Below, piece after piece: positions 8,099 to 19,700 of a stretch of DNA of 60,682 bases. A program made the position numbers and the translations under genes. Numbering within the stretch: position 1 is the first letter of the stretch; each line of letters opens with the position of its first letter. The stretch is from SZAS-103 sp043747745 (GTDB taxonomy: Bacteria; Pseudomonadota; Gammaproteobacteria; Xanthomonadales; Xanthomonadaceae), in contig JAYTOP010000090.1 in the NCBI GenBank assembly GCA_043747745.1, forward strand, positions 1 through 60,682, read 5' to 3'. The notes under the pieces are model-generated. The model was not told the origin of the DNA. It was given only the letters and a program-made list of their open reading frames with translations, and made no database searches.

Positions 8099-10021
8099 CT
8101 ATGCCTGGGCCTGGTTTGCGCCCGGGCGAGCCTCGTTGCGCAGGCGGGCGATGAAATCATCGAGCGCCATCGTTCCCAGATCTTCCCCAGACCGCGTGCG
8201 CACTGCAACCGAGCCGGTTTCCTTCTCGCGATCTCCGATCACGAGCAGATACGGAATCCGTTGCATCGCATGCTCACGAATCTTATAGCCGATCTTTTCG
8301 TTGCGCAAATCGGCTTCGACCCGGAAACCCTGGTTTTCAAGGGTCGCACGCGCTGATTCGACCGCATCGGCCTGCGCATCGGTGATATTCAACACCGCAG
8401 CCTGAATGGGGGCCAGCCAGGGCGGCAGGTTGCCGGCGTGGTTCTCGATCAGGATACCGATGAAGCGCTCCATCGATCCGACGATTGCCCGGTGCAACAT
8501 CACTGGATGGCGCTTGGTCGAGTGCTCGTCCACGTATTCGGCGCCGAGGCGCTCGGGCATCATGAAATCGACCTGCATCGTGCCGACCTGCCATTCGCGG
8601 CCGATCGAATCCTTGAGGTGGTACTCGATCTTGGGTGCGTAGAACGCGCCCTCGCCCGGCAATTCCACCCATTCGACGCCGGCAGCGCGCAGTGCGCGGC
8701 GCAGCATGTCCTCGGTACGATCCCAGAACTCGTCCGAACCGATGCGCTTCTCCGGCCGCAAGGCCAGCTTGACCGCAAAGTCGGTGAAGCCGAAGTCGGC
8801 ATACACCTTCATCGCCTGCGCGTGGAACGCGGTGACTTCCGACTCGACCTGTTCCGGCGTGCACAGGATGTGGCCATCGTCCTGGGTGAACGCGCGCACG
8901 CGCATGATGCCGTGCAGCGCGCCCGACGGTTCGTTGCGATGGCAGGAACCGAACTCGCCGTAGCGGATCGGCAGGTCGCGGTACGAATGCAGCCCGTGGT
9001 TGAAGATCTGCAAATGGCCCGGGCAGTTCATCGGCTTCAGCGCGTACTCGCGCTTTTCCGACTCGGTGAAGAACATGTTGTCCTTGTAATTGTCCCAGTG
9101 GCCCGACGCCTTCCACAGCGAGACATCGAGGATCTGCGGGCAGCGCACTTCCCGGTAACCCGTCGCGCGATAGACGCCGCGCATGTGCTGCTCGACGACC
9201 TGCCAGATGGCCCAACCTTTCGGATGCCAGAACACCATGCCCGGCGCCTGTTCCTGCTGGTGGAACAGGTTTTGCACCTTGGCGATCTTGCGATGGTCGC
9301 GCTTCTCGGCTTCCTCTAGCTGGAACAGATACGCCTTGAGATCCTTGTCGTTGAGCCAAGCGGTGCCGTAAATGCGCGACAGCATCTGGTTGTTGGAATC
9401 GCCGCGCCAATACGCGCCCGCGACCTTCATCAGCTTGAACGCGCGCAGCTTGTCGGTGCCCGGGACGTGCGGGCCACGACAGAGGTCGATGAAATCGCCC
9501 TGCCGGTACAGCGAGATGTCCTGGTCGGACGGGATCGAGGCGATGATCTCGGCCTTGTAGTCCTCGCCCATGCCTTTGAAAAAACCCACGGCTTCGTCGC
9601 GCGGCATCACCGAGCGTTCGACCTGGATCGCTTCCTTGACGATCTTCTGCATCTCCTCCTCGATCTTCGGCAGATCGTCCGGCGTGAACGGACGCTCGTA
9701 GGCGAAGTCGTAGTAGAAACCGTTGTCGATCACCGGGCCGATCGTGACCTGCGCGCCCGGGAACAGGCGCTGCACGGCCTGCGCGAGCAGATGCGCGGTG
9801 GAATGGCGCAGCACCTCGAGCGCGTCGGGGTGCTTGTCGGTGACGATCTGCAGTTCGGCATCGCGGTCGATGCGGAAGCTGGTATCGACGAGCTTGCCGT
9901 CGACCTTGCCCGCGAGCGCTGCCTTGGCCAGGCCGGGACCAATCGATAGCGCGACCTCACCCACAGTGACTGGATGTTCGAATGGGCGGCTGCTGCCGTC
10001 CGGGAGGGTGATATTGATCAT
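8099..10021 (-). CDS. thrS: Threonine-tRNA ligase
   Basis: 640 residues. It has an N-terminal TGS domain (about 1-62, MINITLPDGSSRPFEHPVTV), an editing domain with HSTAHLLAQAVQ near residue 80 and a class II catalytic core with the zinc-site and motif 2 segment MNCPGHLQIFNHGLHSYRDL. The C-terminal anticodon-binding domain covers about 535-640. It charges tRNA-Thr and removes mis-attached Ser. It ends in TAG, 39 bp before the infC start. Its 5' leader has several hairpins and a tiny Thr-containing reading frame. Confidence 0.99.
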   Translation of the reverse strand: MINITLPDGSSRPFEHPVTVGEVALSIGPGLAKAALAGKVDGKLVDTSFRIDRDAELQIVTDKHPDALEVLRHSTAHLLAQAVQRLFPGAQVTIGPVIDNGFYYDFAYERPFTPDDLPKIEEEMQKIVKEAIQVERSVMPRDEAVGFFKGMGEDYKAEIIASIPSDQDISLYRQGDFIDLCRGPHVPGTDKLRAFKLMKVAGAYWRGDSNNQMLSRIYGTAWLNDKDLKAYLFQLEEAEKRDHRKIAKVQNLFHQQEQAPGMVFWHPKGWAIWQVVEQHMRGVYRATGYREVRCPQILDVSLWKASGHWDNYKDNMFFTESEKREYALKPMNCPGHLQIFNHGLHSYRDLPIRYGEFGSCHRNEPSGALHGIMRVRAFTQDDGHILCTPEQVESEVTAFHAQAMKVYADFGFTDFAVKLALRPEKRIGSDEFWDRTEDMLRRALRAAGVEWVELPGEGAFYAPKIEYHLKDSIGREWQVGTMQVDFMMPERLGAEYVDEHSTKRHPVMLHRAIVGSMERFIGILIENHAGNLPPWLAPIQAAVLNITDAQADAVESARATLENQGFRVEADLRNEKIGYKIREHAMQRIPYLLVIGDREKETGSVAVRTRSGEDLGTMALDDFIARLRNEARPGANQAQA

Positions 10022-10042
10022 GGGAGGCTCTTGTTTGAAAGT

Positions 10043-10088
10043 GCGGCCAGGGATGGCCGCTTTTTCTTGTCCATCTGGGTGATGGACA
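10043..10088. promoter_or_regulatory. Two consecutive hairpins just upstream of thrS
   Basis: Stem GCGGCCA/TGGCCGC (10043-10060, loop GGGA) and stem TGTCCATC/GATGGACA (10068-10088, 5-nt loop) lie 22-67 nt before the thrS start codon. On the plus strand the first is followed by TTTTT, so it could terminate antisense transcripts. On the minus strand the pair could serve as a translational operator, as known for E. coli thrS. Role inferred. Confidence 0.5.
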
Positions 10089-10099
10089 GAAATAAATCC

Positions 10100-10122
10100 A
10101 AAAATAAAGGCGCTCGCGCGCC
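10100..10122 (-). terminator. Candidate attenuator terminator in the thrS leader
   Basis: On the minus strand the stem GGCGC-GCGA-GCGCC is followed directly by TTTATTTTT, about 80 nt before the thrS start. No gene lies upstream that it could close, since the neighbour is divergent. It therefore probably acts within the thrS leader. Confidence 0.55.
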
Positions 10123-10148
10123 TTGCTTGGACGTGCGGTCGAATTCAG

Positions 10149-10172
10149 TCAGTGGAGGCTGGTAGTGCCCAT
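10149..10172 (-). other. Possible thrS leader peptide MGTTSLH
   Basis: A seven-codon frame, ATG GGC ACT ACC AGC CTC CAC TGA, lies about 27 nt before the leader terminator and contains two adjacent Thr codons. A weak GAGAG stands 9 nt before the ATG. The arrangement matches ribosome-stalling attenuation, but two Thr codons can occur by chance and I could not draw a convincing antiterminator. Confidence 0.3.
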
Positions 10173-10325
10173 GTCGCACTCTCGGCCTGCGGTTTCCCGT
10201 GGCCACCCTCGTCGACGCCGCAGCCGGATGCCGCGACACTGGCATCAAGTTAGGGTCTGCCCGGGCCGCTGTCAACGCCAGCGCGGCTTCAGGCTACTAT
10301 CTGCCGGAGACAGCGGAGACCGGCA

Positions 10326-11261
10326 GTGACCCAGGGCACCCATGATTTCGTCGACGATCCGCGCAATCGCGACATCCTGATTTACGTCAACGGCGCGATG
10401 AAGCCGCGCGCCGAAGCGACGGTCTCGGTATTCGACTCCGGGTTCGTGCTCGGCGACGGCGTCTGGGAAGGTCTCCGCGTGATCGGCGGGCAGCCGCTGT
10501 TCCTCGATGCCCACCTGGATCGCCTGTTTGAGGGCGCGAAGGCGATCATGCTCGACATCGGCATGGATCGCGCCGCGATGGCCCGCGCGATTGCCGACAC
10601 ACTCGCCACGAACAACATGATCGACCACGTACACATCCGCCTGATGGTCACGCGCGGCGTCAAGCGCACGCCGTACCAGGATCCACGCGTCACCATCGGC
10701 CCGGCGACGGTCGTGATCATCCCCGAATACAAGACGCCGCATCCCGACATCATCGAGCGCGGGCTCAAGCTGTTCACCGTGCACGTGCGGCGCGGCTATC
10801 CCGACGTGCAGGACCCGAAACTCAATTCGCACAGCAAGCTCAACTGCATCACCGCGTGCATCCAGGCCTACACGGCGGGCGCGGACGAGGCGCTGATGCT
10901 CGATCCGCACGGTTTCGTCGCGACCTGCAACTCCACGCATTTCTTCATCGTGCGACGTGGCGAAGTGTGGACATCGACCGGCGACTACTGCCTCGGCGGC
11001 ATCACCCGCGCGAACATGCTGCGCATCTGCGGGCAGGCCGACATCCGCGCGCGCGAACGCAATTTCAGCCTGACCGATGTCTACAGCGCCGAAGAAGCCT
11101 TCGTGACCGGCACGTTCGCCGGCGTGGTGCCGGTGCGCGAGATCGATGGCCGCGTCATCGGGAATGGCGGGCGCGGACCAATGGTCGAACGCCTGCAGCA
11201 GCTCTACCAGGAACTCGCGCATCTGGATGCGGCAGCGCGCGCGGGGATGCGCCTGGCATGA
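10326..11261 (+). CDS. Class IV aminotransferase (BCAT/D-amino acid type)
   Basis: 311 residues from a GTG start. It is a fold-type IV PLP enzyme. The PLP lysine lies in LNSHSKLNC (about residue 165), the phosphate-binding region is GGITRANML, and the N-terminal RDILIYVNGAMKPRAEA and SVFDSGFVLGDGVWEG are typical. Members transfer the amino group of branched-chain or D-amino acids, or act as aminodeoxychorismate lyases, and sequence alone does not settle the substrate. It is divergent from thrS and overlaps the next gene as ATGA, so the two products are probably made together. Confidence 0.88.
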   Translation: MTQGTHDFVDDPRNRDILIYVNGAMKPRAEATVSVFDSGFVLGDGVWEGLRVIGGQPLFLDAHLDRLFEGAKAIMLDIGMDRAAMARAIADTLATNNMIDHVHIRLMVTRGVKRTPYQDPRVTIGPATVVIIPEYKTPHPDIIERGLKLFTVHVRRGYPDVQDPKLNSHSKLNCITACIQAYTAGADEALMLDPHGFVATCNSTHFFIVRRGEVWTSTGDYCLGGITRANMLRICGQADIRARERNFSLTDVYSAEEAFVTGTFAGVVPVREIDGRVIGNGGRGPMVERLQQLYQELAHLDAAARAGMRLA

Positions 11262-12004
11262 AGAAGCCTCCGAAAGCACCGTTGCGCATCGCAATGTGGA
11301 GCGGCCCGCGCAATATTTCCACCGCGATGATGCGTGCGTGGGAAAACCGTGGCGATTGTGCGGTCAGCGACGAGCCGCTCTACGCGGCGTATCTCGCCAC
11401 GACCGGCTTCGACCATCCGATGCGTGCGCAGGTCATCGCCGCTGGCGATACCGACTGGCGCAATGTGGTTCACGATTTGCTCGGCCCGGTGCCGGGCGGC
11501 AGGCCGATCTGGTACCAGAAGCACATGAGCCATCACCTGTTGCCCGGCATGGATCACGCATGGATCGGCGAACTTGCCAACGTACTGCTGATCCGCGACC
11601 CGCGCGAAGTCGTTGCCTCCTACCTCAAGGCGCGCGCAACGGTGACATCGGACGAAATCGGCCTGCCGCAACAGGTTGAAATCTACGATCTGCTCTGCGC
11701 AGCCGGAACGCCGCCACCGATCATCGACGCCGGCGATTTCCTGCACGCGCCGGAAGCGCACCTGCGTGCGTTGTGCGCGCATTTCAAAGTCGACTTCAAC
11801 GAGCGCATGTTGCACTGGCCGTCCGGCCCGCGCGCGAGCGACGGCGTCTGGGCACCGCACTGGTACGGGCATGTGTGGAAATCCACCGGATTCGAGACGC
11901 GCCCTGTGTCGCACGCGATCCGCCTGCCATCGGCCGGCGCGCGCGTCGCGGATGCCTGCATGCCGCATTATCAGCGGCTGCATGCGCTGCGGTTACATTC
12001 CTAG
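11258..12004 (+). CDS. Sulfotransferase-like P-loop protein
   Basis: 248 residues starting MKKPPKAPLRIAMWSGPRNI. The segment WSGPRNISTAMMRAWENR is a 5'-phosphosulfate-binding loop of sulfotransferase-fold proteins, and VLLIRDPREVVASYLKAR is the 3'-phosphate-binding region, so PAPS is the expected sulfo donor. No signal peptide is visible and the protein is probably cytoplasmic. It is translationally coupled (ATGA) to the class IV aminotransferase, suggesting a shared small-molecule pathway that I cannot name. It ends in TAG and is followed by a terminator. Confidence 0.8.
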   Translation: MKKPPKAPLRIAMWSGPRNISTAMMRAWENRGDCAVSDEPLYAAYLATTGFDHPMRAQVIAAGDTDWRNVVHDLLGPVPGGRPIWYQKHMSHHLLPGMDHAWIGELANVLLIRDPREVVASYLKARATVTSDEIGLPQQVEIYDLLCAAGTPPPIIDAGDFLHAPEAHLRALCAHFKVDFNERMLHWPSGPRASDGVWAPHWYGHVWKSTGFETRPVSHAIRLPSAGARVADACMPHYQRLHALRLHS

Positions 12005-12082
12005 TGGCAATATGCGGTCGGCCGCAGCTACCGCATCGATGCCACCAAGCGCCATGCGCGCGGACCAGCCCCAGAAACAACG

Positions 12083-12119
12083 AAACCGCCATTTTGACAG
12101 GACGGTTTTTCGTATTTTT
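12083..12119 (+). terminator. Terminator after the aminotransferase-sulfotransferase pair
   Basis: Stem AACCG...CGGTT around 12084-12107, with inner C-G pairs, is followed by TTTTTCGTATTTTT. It closes the plus-strand operon before tRNA-Val on the other strand. Confidence 0.6.
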
Positions 12120-12172
12120 CCGTGCTGCGAGGATTTCTTGCCATCGAAACGAAGCTAAGTGCTTGTTTTTGA

Positions 12173-12247
12173 TGGTGGGCGGTACAGGGTTCGAACCTGT
12201 GACCCCTACCATGTCAAGGTAGTGCTCTACCGCTGAGCTAACCGCCC
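12173..12247 (-). tRNA. tRNA-Val(GAC)
   Basis: 75 nt including CCA. The acceptor GGGCGGT pairs with ACCGCCC, the anticodon stem-loop is CTACC-TTGACAT-GGTAG with anticodon GAC, and the T-loop is TTCGAAC. Confidence 0.97.
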
Positions 12248-12320
12248 AAATTCCTGCAAGGTTTGCAAGGCCGCGAAGCGTATCACGCGGGCTCGTTTCG
12301 GCCAAGCGCCGCGCGACCGA

Positions 12321-13036
12321 TCAGGCTTTGCGCTTGAAGTACCTGCGCTCCACCCAGCGCACCACGCGGCGCAGCAGCAGCGGCAACAGTGCAAGCCCCA
12401 GCAACGCGGCGAGCAGGTCGAGCGACATGCCAGGTTTGGTGACCGTGGCCACGCGTGTCCCAGCGAACACGTACGCGGCTTCCAGCGGCACCATCCCCAG
12501 CGCGCTGACCCACCAGAAGGTGAAAGCGCGCATCGATGTCAGGCTCATCAACAGGTTTACCAGCCATTGCGGAAATACCGGCACCATCCGCAACGCAAAC
12601 AGGTAGAACGCGCCTTCTTCGCGCAAGCCATTGTTGATCGGTGCCAGCTGCGCCCCGAATCGGCGTTCGACCGCGGAATGGAACAGGTAGCGCGCCACCA
12701 GGAATCCTGCGAGCCCGCCCACCGAGGCCGACACGCACGCGAGCAGCATGCCCCACCAGAACCCGAACAACGCGCCGGCCGTCAGCGTGAGGATGCCGCC
12801 GAAGGGCAGCGACACCGCAGAGGTCAGCACATAGATCGCGAAATAGACCAGGATCACCTCGAATGGCGCGTCGTCGACCGCATCCTGCAAGGTGCCCAGC
12901 GCCGCTCGCAACCAGCCGAACATCGCATGCTCGCCGAAGTGCACGCCGACCACGACCAGCGCGCCCACGGACAGGGCCAGCAGGATCCACCATTTGCGTC
13001 TGGCGAGGACCGGCATCCATTTGGCCTTGAGGTCGC

Positions 13037-13040
<4 letters not shown>
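12321..13040 (-). CDS. TVP38/TMEM64 (VTT domain) membrane protein
   Basis: 239 residues with about five or six membrane segments. A first TM lies near 17-35 (WWILLALSVGALVVVGV), and the VTT/SNARE-associated core follows with SLPFGGILTLTAGALFGFWW, a GGLAGFLVARYLF segment and the conserved FALRMVPVFPQWLVNLLMS (about 145-165). A basic C-terminus ends RRYFKRKA. DedA-superfamily proteins of this type are linked to lipid or membrane homeostasis; the exact substrate is unknown. The start overlaps the uvrB stop as ATGA. Confidence 0.88.
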
Positions 13041-15055
<2,015 letters not shown>

Positions 15056-15091
15056 CGCCGATCTGTATGGGGGTGGCACGGGGGAATCACC

Positions 15092-15097
15092 AGTATA
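15092..15097 (-). promoter_or_regulatory. uvrB: Possible uvrB -10 box
   Basis: The minus strand reads TATACT 37 nt before the uvrB ATG. No good -35 (TGTGGG at the right distance) and no CTGT-N8-ACAG LexA box are visible, so the promoter call is weak. Confidence 0.3.
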
Positions 15098-15142
15098 GCT
15101 GGCCGCCTTGCTGACCCACATGGATGCGACCCACATGGATGT

Positions 15143-15253
15143 GGGAAGTGCCGGACAGGCGTCAGGAACGCCTGCGGCTGGGAAGTGCCAGACGGGCGTA
15201 CGTAACGCCTGCGGTTGGGAAATGCCGGACAGGCGTCGGGAACGCCTCCGGCA
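15143..15253. repeat. Three 37-bp tandem palindromic repeats
   Basis: Units start at 15143, 15180 and 15217 with exactly 37-bp spacing. Each contains GGAARTGCC followed by a near palindrome of the type AGGCGTcaggaACGCCT. They are preceded by CCCACATGGATGTGGG, a perfect-arm palindrome. They fill most of the 330-bp uvrB-fimT intergenic region, which otherwise holds only the weak uvrB promoter and the fimT ribosome binding site. Confidence 0.9.
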
Positions 15254-15385
15254 AGCCATGGATCAGGGAAACGAAGGGTCGGAGTTCTCCTACCCGCGAT
15301 CGCAGCGCACTCCGATAGTGCGGATGCGCGCTACAGCCCAATCTGGTCTGGCACGGGAAGCAAGCCACACGACAGGGAGGTCACC

Positions 15386-16018
15386 ATGAATTCGCAGACC
15401 ACGCAGCACAACCCGATGGAGACGGACGCAATGGAATCGAGCAAATACAACCACGACGCACGCAACGCAGGCGCACAAAAATCTCCAGCCCAGGGCAGGT
15501 GCATGCGCGGCATCACTCTCATTGAAACCGTGACCGTGCTCGCCGTGATCGGCATCGTCAGCGCCATCGGAATGCCGGCGCTGCGCGGCACGATCTTGAG
15601 TTCGCGCGCGACCACGACCAGCAATCGCCTGCTGGCCGACCTCTCGCGGGCGCGTTCCGAAGCCGTCATGAGCCGGATGCCGAGCGTGGTCTGCCCGAGC
15701 AGCGACAGCAGCACCTGCAATAGCGGAACTGACTGGTCCAGCGGCTGGATCGTGTTCGTCGATCGCGATGGCGACGATCAGCGCTCGGCGGCCGAACCGA
15801 TGATGTCGGCAGTCTCAGGCTCGGATCTCGGCGGATTGCGGGTACTGACCACGGCCGGTCGCACCAAAGCGCGCTTCCTGCCCGATGGCCGCAGCGGCGG
15901 CACCAATCTCAGCATGCGCGTTTGCGATGGCCCGAAGCTCGCACGCAGCGTGATCGTCAACGTCAGTGGACGCGGCCGGATCATGAAACCCGATGCAACC
16001 GACATGGCTTGCGAATGA
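15386..16018 (+). CDS. GspH/FimT-family pseudopilin, orphan
   Basis: 210 residues. The prepilin motif is RG/ITLIETVTVLAVIGI with the conserved Glu+5 after the cleavage Gly, followed by the single N-terminal helix and a soluble GspH/FimT domain (LADLSRARSEAVMSR, SSGWIVFVDRDGD). FimT-like minor pseudopilins prime type IV pilus assembly, and some bind DNA in natural transformation. Start chosen at MNSQTTQHN because AGGGAGG precedes it. This gives a 42-residue leader; the internal Met just before the cleavage site would give a normal short leader. It is separated from the main pilin operon by tRNA-Asn and lies on the opposite strand. Confidence 0.82.
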   Translation: MNSQTTQHNPMETDAMESSKYNHDARNAGAQKSPAQGRCMRGITLIETVTVLAVIGIVSAIGMPALRGTILSSRATTTSNRLLADLSRARSEAVMSRMPSVVCPSSDSSTCNSGTDWSSGWIVFVDRDGDDQRSAAEPMMSAVSGSDLGGLRVLTTAGRTKARFLPDGRSGGTNLSMRVCDGPKLARSVIVNVSGRGRIMKPDATDMACE

Positions 16019-16118
16019 ATCGCCATGCAGCGCCCGTCCTGGTCATGCGAGTGAACTGGCGTACAGCGCGCGACAACACTTGACCCTCCGGGACACAGCC
16101 CCGATACTACGCGGCTTC

Positions 16119-16195
16119 GCCCGAATAGCTCAGCTGGTTAGAGCACTTGACTGTTAATCAGGGGGTCGTTGGTTCGAGTCCAACTTCGGGCGCCA
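16119..16195 (+). tRNA. tRNA-Asn(GTT)
   Basis: 77 nt including CCA. The acceptor GCCCGAA pairs with TTCGGGC, the anticodon loop is CTGTTAA with anticodon GTT, and the T-loop is TTCGAGT. Confidence 0.97.
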
Positions 16196-16208
16196 TCTTG
16201 TTGTGATC

Positions 16209-16250
16209 CACAAACACAAAACCCGCCAGATGGCGGGTTTTGTGTTTGTG
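16209..16250. terminator. Bidirectional terminator between tRNA-Asn and pilE
   Basis: A perfect 19-bp stem (arms 16209-16227 and 16232-16250) with loop AGAT. The GC core CCCGCC/GGCGGG is flanked by AAAA and TTTT on both strands. It serves the plus-strand tRNA and the minus-strand pilin operon ending at 16270. Confidence 0.93.
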
Positions 16251-16269
16251 GGGCTGGGCCGGGACCCGA

Positions 16270-16767
16270 TCAGAAGCAGGGGCTGCCGGTACTGGTGGTG
16301 ATGGGAGTTTTCTGTCCAGCCTGGTTGATGCCCAAGGCACCGCAGTTATCTATCGCCTGGTCAGTGCCTGCTACTGGTGTGGCAGTCACCGTATAGGTCG
16401 TGGCAGCGACGTTCGATAGCGCAAGGTCGTAGACCTTGGTGCCATTCGTTGGAGACTGGTTGGACGGTGCCGTCAATACATTGGTGCCACCCCAGCAGAG
16501 CAGGTACGAATTGTTCTGGGTGAAACACCGCTCCATCGACGTGGTGATGGTCAGCAAATCGGCCTTGGCCTGGCCGCGCTTGCCCTTGCGTACGCTGGTC
16601 ACGTAGCTCGGATAGGCAACGATGGCCAGGATTGCCACGACCACGACCACAATCATCAACTCGATCAAGGTGAAGCCGAACTGGCGGCTGCGCGGACGGT
16701 GCACCCATTGGCTGAGCCTGCTGTTCATGCCATATCCCGCCTGATTGTCCTTCGCAAGGGTTTTCAT
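16270..16767 (-). CDS. pilE: Type IV minor pilin PilE
   Basis: 165 residues from the ATG that overlaps the pilY1 stop as ATGA. A shorter start at 16728 gives 152. The prepilin motif is FG/FTLIELMIVVVVVAILA with Glu+5, then a hydrophobic helix and a small globular domain with AYPSYVTSVRKGKRGQAKA and cysteines that can form the pilin disulfide (ERCFTQ, LLCWGG, DNCGAL, SPCF). As the last gene of the fimT-pilVWXY1E operon it is expected to join the priming complex at the pilus tip. Confidence 0.92.
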   Translation of the reverse strand: MKTLAKDNQAGYGMNSRLSQWVHRPRSRQFGFTLIELMIVVVVVAILAIVAYPSYVTSVRKGKRGQAKADLLTITTSMERCFTQNNSYLLCWGGTNVLTAPSNQSPTNGTKVYDLALSNVAATTYTVTATPVAGTDQAIDNCGALGINQAGQKTPITTSTGSPCF

Positions 16768-19700
16768 CAGCGCACCTGGCGCCAGGACTGCCTGCCGCAA
16801 GGCCGTGGCAGCGCAAGCGGTGGAGCGCCAGTTGTCGTGCGGACGACGATGCTGCAGGCCGAATACAGCGACGGATCGGTCGGCGGCGTTGGCGGGGTGC
16901 AAATGCCGGTTATCGGATCGCAGACCTTGGGCAGAATCGGGCAACTTGTGCCGAAGCCCGGTATGCACGGCGGCGCCGGGATCACGATCGACGTACTGCG
17001 CACGGGCGAACCGTCTCCGATCGACAGACCGCCGCAGCCACCTGAAGGGCAAACCGACGCGCCGCCGAGGCCGCCTACGCGTACCTGGCCCAACGCATTA
17101 GCACCTGTCAACGCACTCAACCCGTACTCCCAGCGCGTACCGCCCGGAGTGCAACCGTCGCTCTTGGGCTCAAAGGTCGTGAAGAACACGATACCGTTCT
17201 GGATGCGCGGGGTGCCGAAGAACATCTCGCCATCTGCAGCCAACGTGGCCACCTTCAGGTCCATGTACCAACCACGCTGGGTACCCGCAGCCAGCGTGTA
17301 AGTCACCCCATTGGAGGATGTCGAACGCGTGGTGTAGATGCCGACCGTCTGCTGGGAGGTGATGGACTGCGCCTGGAGATTTGCAATACGACTTCCCGTA
17401 ATGGCTGTTGCAATCGCAGGTGCAATGCTGGGATCCGGATCCCAGATCGCATACAGCGAGTGCACGAGCGGCGTGGGCAGGGGTGTGTTATCGCTTGTCA
17501 GCATGTAGCTGCCGGTGCCGAAATAGACCATCGCGCCGCCCAGCGGGCCGGGGGCAACCTCGAATCCACTGGTAATGGGCTGTGCATTGCCCAGCGAATC
17601 CTTCGCGACGAACAGCGGAGCACCCGAGAAGGCCACGCCCCATGACGATGGCGGGCTCACACCCGTTATATCAGCAATGCCCAGATCGAACTTCCACAGA
17701 CGACCATGATAATCACCGCCATAGACGGTGTCGGTGCGGCCGTCGCCATTGACGTCGATAGCGGCGATCTGGCCGATGCCGTTGCTCGTGGTTGCCGCAT
17801 CGGAAGCGTCGGTCGCAGTAATGGTCTTGACCGCGCCCGTGGCGATATTCACGATGAATAGCACCGCTTTGCCATTGACGCTGTTGTAGCCATTACCGAA
17901 CACCGCGTACCACTGATCGTCCTCGCCGAGGATGACTTGCGGGGTGCTGTAGACGTAGCCGATGTCGTTGCCGCCATGCGTGGAATCGGACGAGCCATTG
18001 ATTTCCCAGAGCACATTGCCGCCAGTGAACGTCGACGGATTGTCCACCAGCAGCCCGAACACGCCCTTGCCACCGGCGCCTGGCGCTCCAACCAGCACGG
18101 TGTGCCAGGCTGCGCTGTAAAACGCGTCGGCTACATTGATCTGACCATCCATATAGTACTGGTGGCTGTAGGATGGATTTGGTAGTTGACCCAAGTTGCC
18201 GACGACGCTGTTGGGAATGAACGCGAACATCTCGTCGCCTGCCCCACTCGGCGGACACGGCAACACAACGACAGGCGGTGTCCCGGTGAAGGTGCAGGGC
18301 TTGGCATTGAAGGCGTGCAGCATGCCGTCGTTCGCACCCACATAGGCAACTGTCGGACGACCGGCTTTAGTGGTCGTCACGTAGGTCGTGTAAGGCGCGC
18401 CGCCACCGCCGGTTGTCGGCGCATTAATGTAGCCGAAATCGTCCTTCGGCGAGGACACCACCGGCGACGAGTTGATCATGTCGCCAAGCGCCCAGGAACG
18501 GTTGCGCATCGTGCCGGTATTCTTGACTTCCTTGGCGGGTGAGCCTCTCAGGTAAGCCACGATGTCATCGACCTGTGTGGATGTCGGCGTCGCGCCAAGC
18601 CATGGGGGGTAAAAACCCACCTTGAGTCCGATTTTATCGAGTTGCGCGGTCGTACTACCGCCTAATGCGCTAGAGGTCAAAAATTGCCCGGTCGCACCAG
18701 TCGTATCGGTTGCCTTGTTGGCAATGACGATCGTGCGCGACCCGGACCCGATCTGGGCCGCCAGTTGTGCTCTTGCACTCCACAGTGGCGAACTCGTACC
18801 ACCCGTAGTGTTGATGCCGCTGGCAACGAGGTCGCCCGTCCAGTCGAATCCAGAGCTATCGACGGCAAACGAATTTGCGAAGGATTGCGAGGCCGTCCCG
18901 GTGCTCAGGCGCACACCGGTATCGGCTTGCGACCCGGAGCCCTGCCCCTGCGCAGCAACCTTGTCGAACACTGCGGTCAGTGCGGCCCTCAGCTTCGACG
19001 GATCGCGTGCCAGGAAAAAATTATCAGGCGTACCGGCTACCTTGGAATCCCACTCGGTAGAATCCGGCTTGCCATTTTTGTTGGCGTCCGTAAAGCCACC
19101 ATATTTGGCTGCGTACCAAAGCGGGTTTTCAAGACGCTTTGCGGACGTGACGCCTGCCGTGAAGCTGACCACTTTCGGCAGATACCAAGCGCCTGGTGGA
19201 TTGATCTGTCCCGTTAAGATGCTATTGAAGGAACCAGGCGCCAGCGCGAGACGTTGAACCCCATCCGCTGTTGTACCGGCGACGTTAAAACCCTCTAACA
19301 TCGCAAAACCGCCTGCGGTAGACGTCGTCTCGACGCGCATCAGGACCTGACCCGCGGCAACGACGGGGCGTCCGCCAGAACCTGTACAGACAACAGAATC
19401 CGAACGCCAGCAAATGTCATATCCCGTGAAGGGTGTTCCATCGATGTTCAGTTTGGCCTGTCCATTCGTGTAGGTGCAGGCACCACCTACACACCAGGTA
19501 AAGACATTGGTCGAGTCAAGATCGTGATCGCTGCCGAAGGTTGAGTCCTCCCAGGTAAACGAGTAGCTACCGGCGGTACCATTCGCCAGCAGCGGACGTC
19601 CATAAATATAACCGGGCGCTATCTGGGCTTGTTTGGCACCCACGAGCACTGCCCCCAATGCGCAGCTGCTCCAGTTGGCATCGCCGATCAACGCGCCGCC

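Noticed and set aside
10022..10077. Small frame MDKKKRPSLAALSNKSLP overlapping the thrS start as ATGA
   Set aside because: No ribosome binding site precedes it and it is encoded by the hairpin itself, so it is more likely structure than peptide.
15092..15110. LexA box upstream of uvrB
   Set aside because: No CTGT-N8-ACAG or TTAGTA-type palindrome was found near the start.
15143..15253. CRISPR array
   Set aside because: The repeat units are contiguous without spacers and number only three. No cas gene is present.
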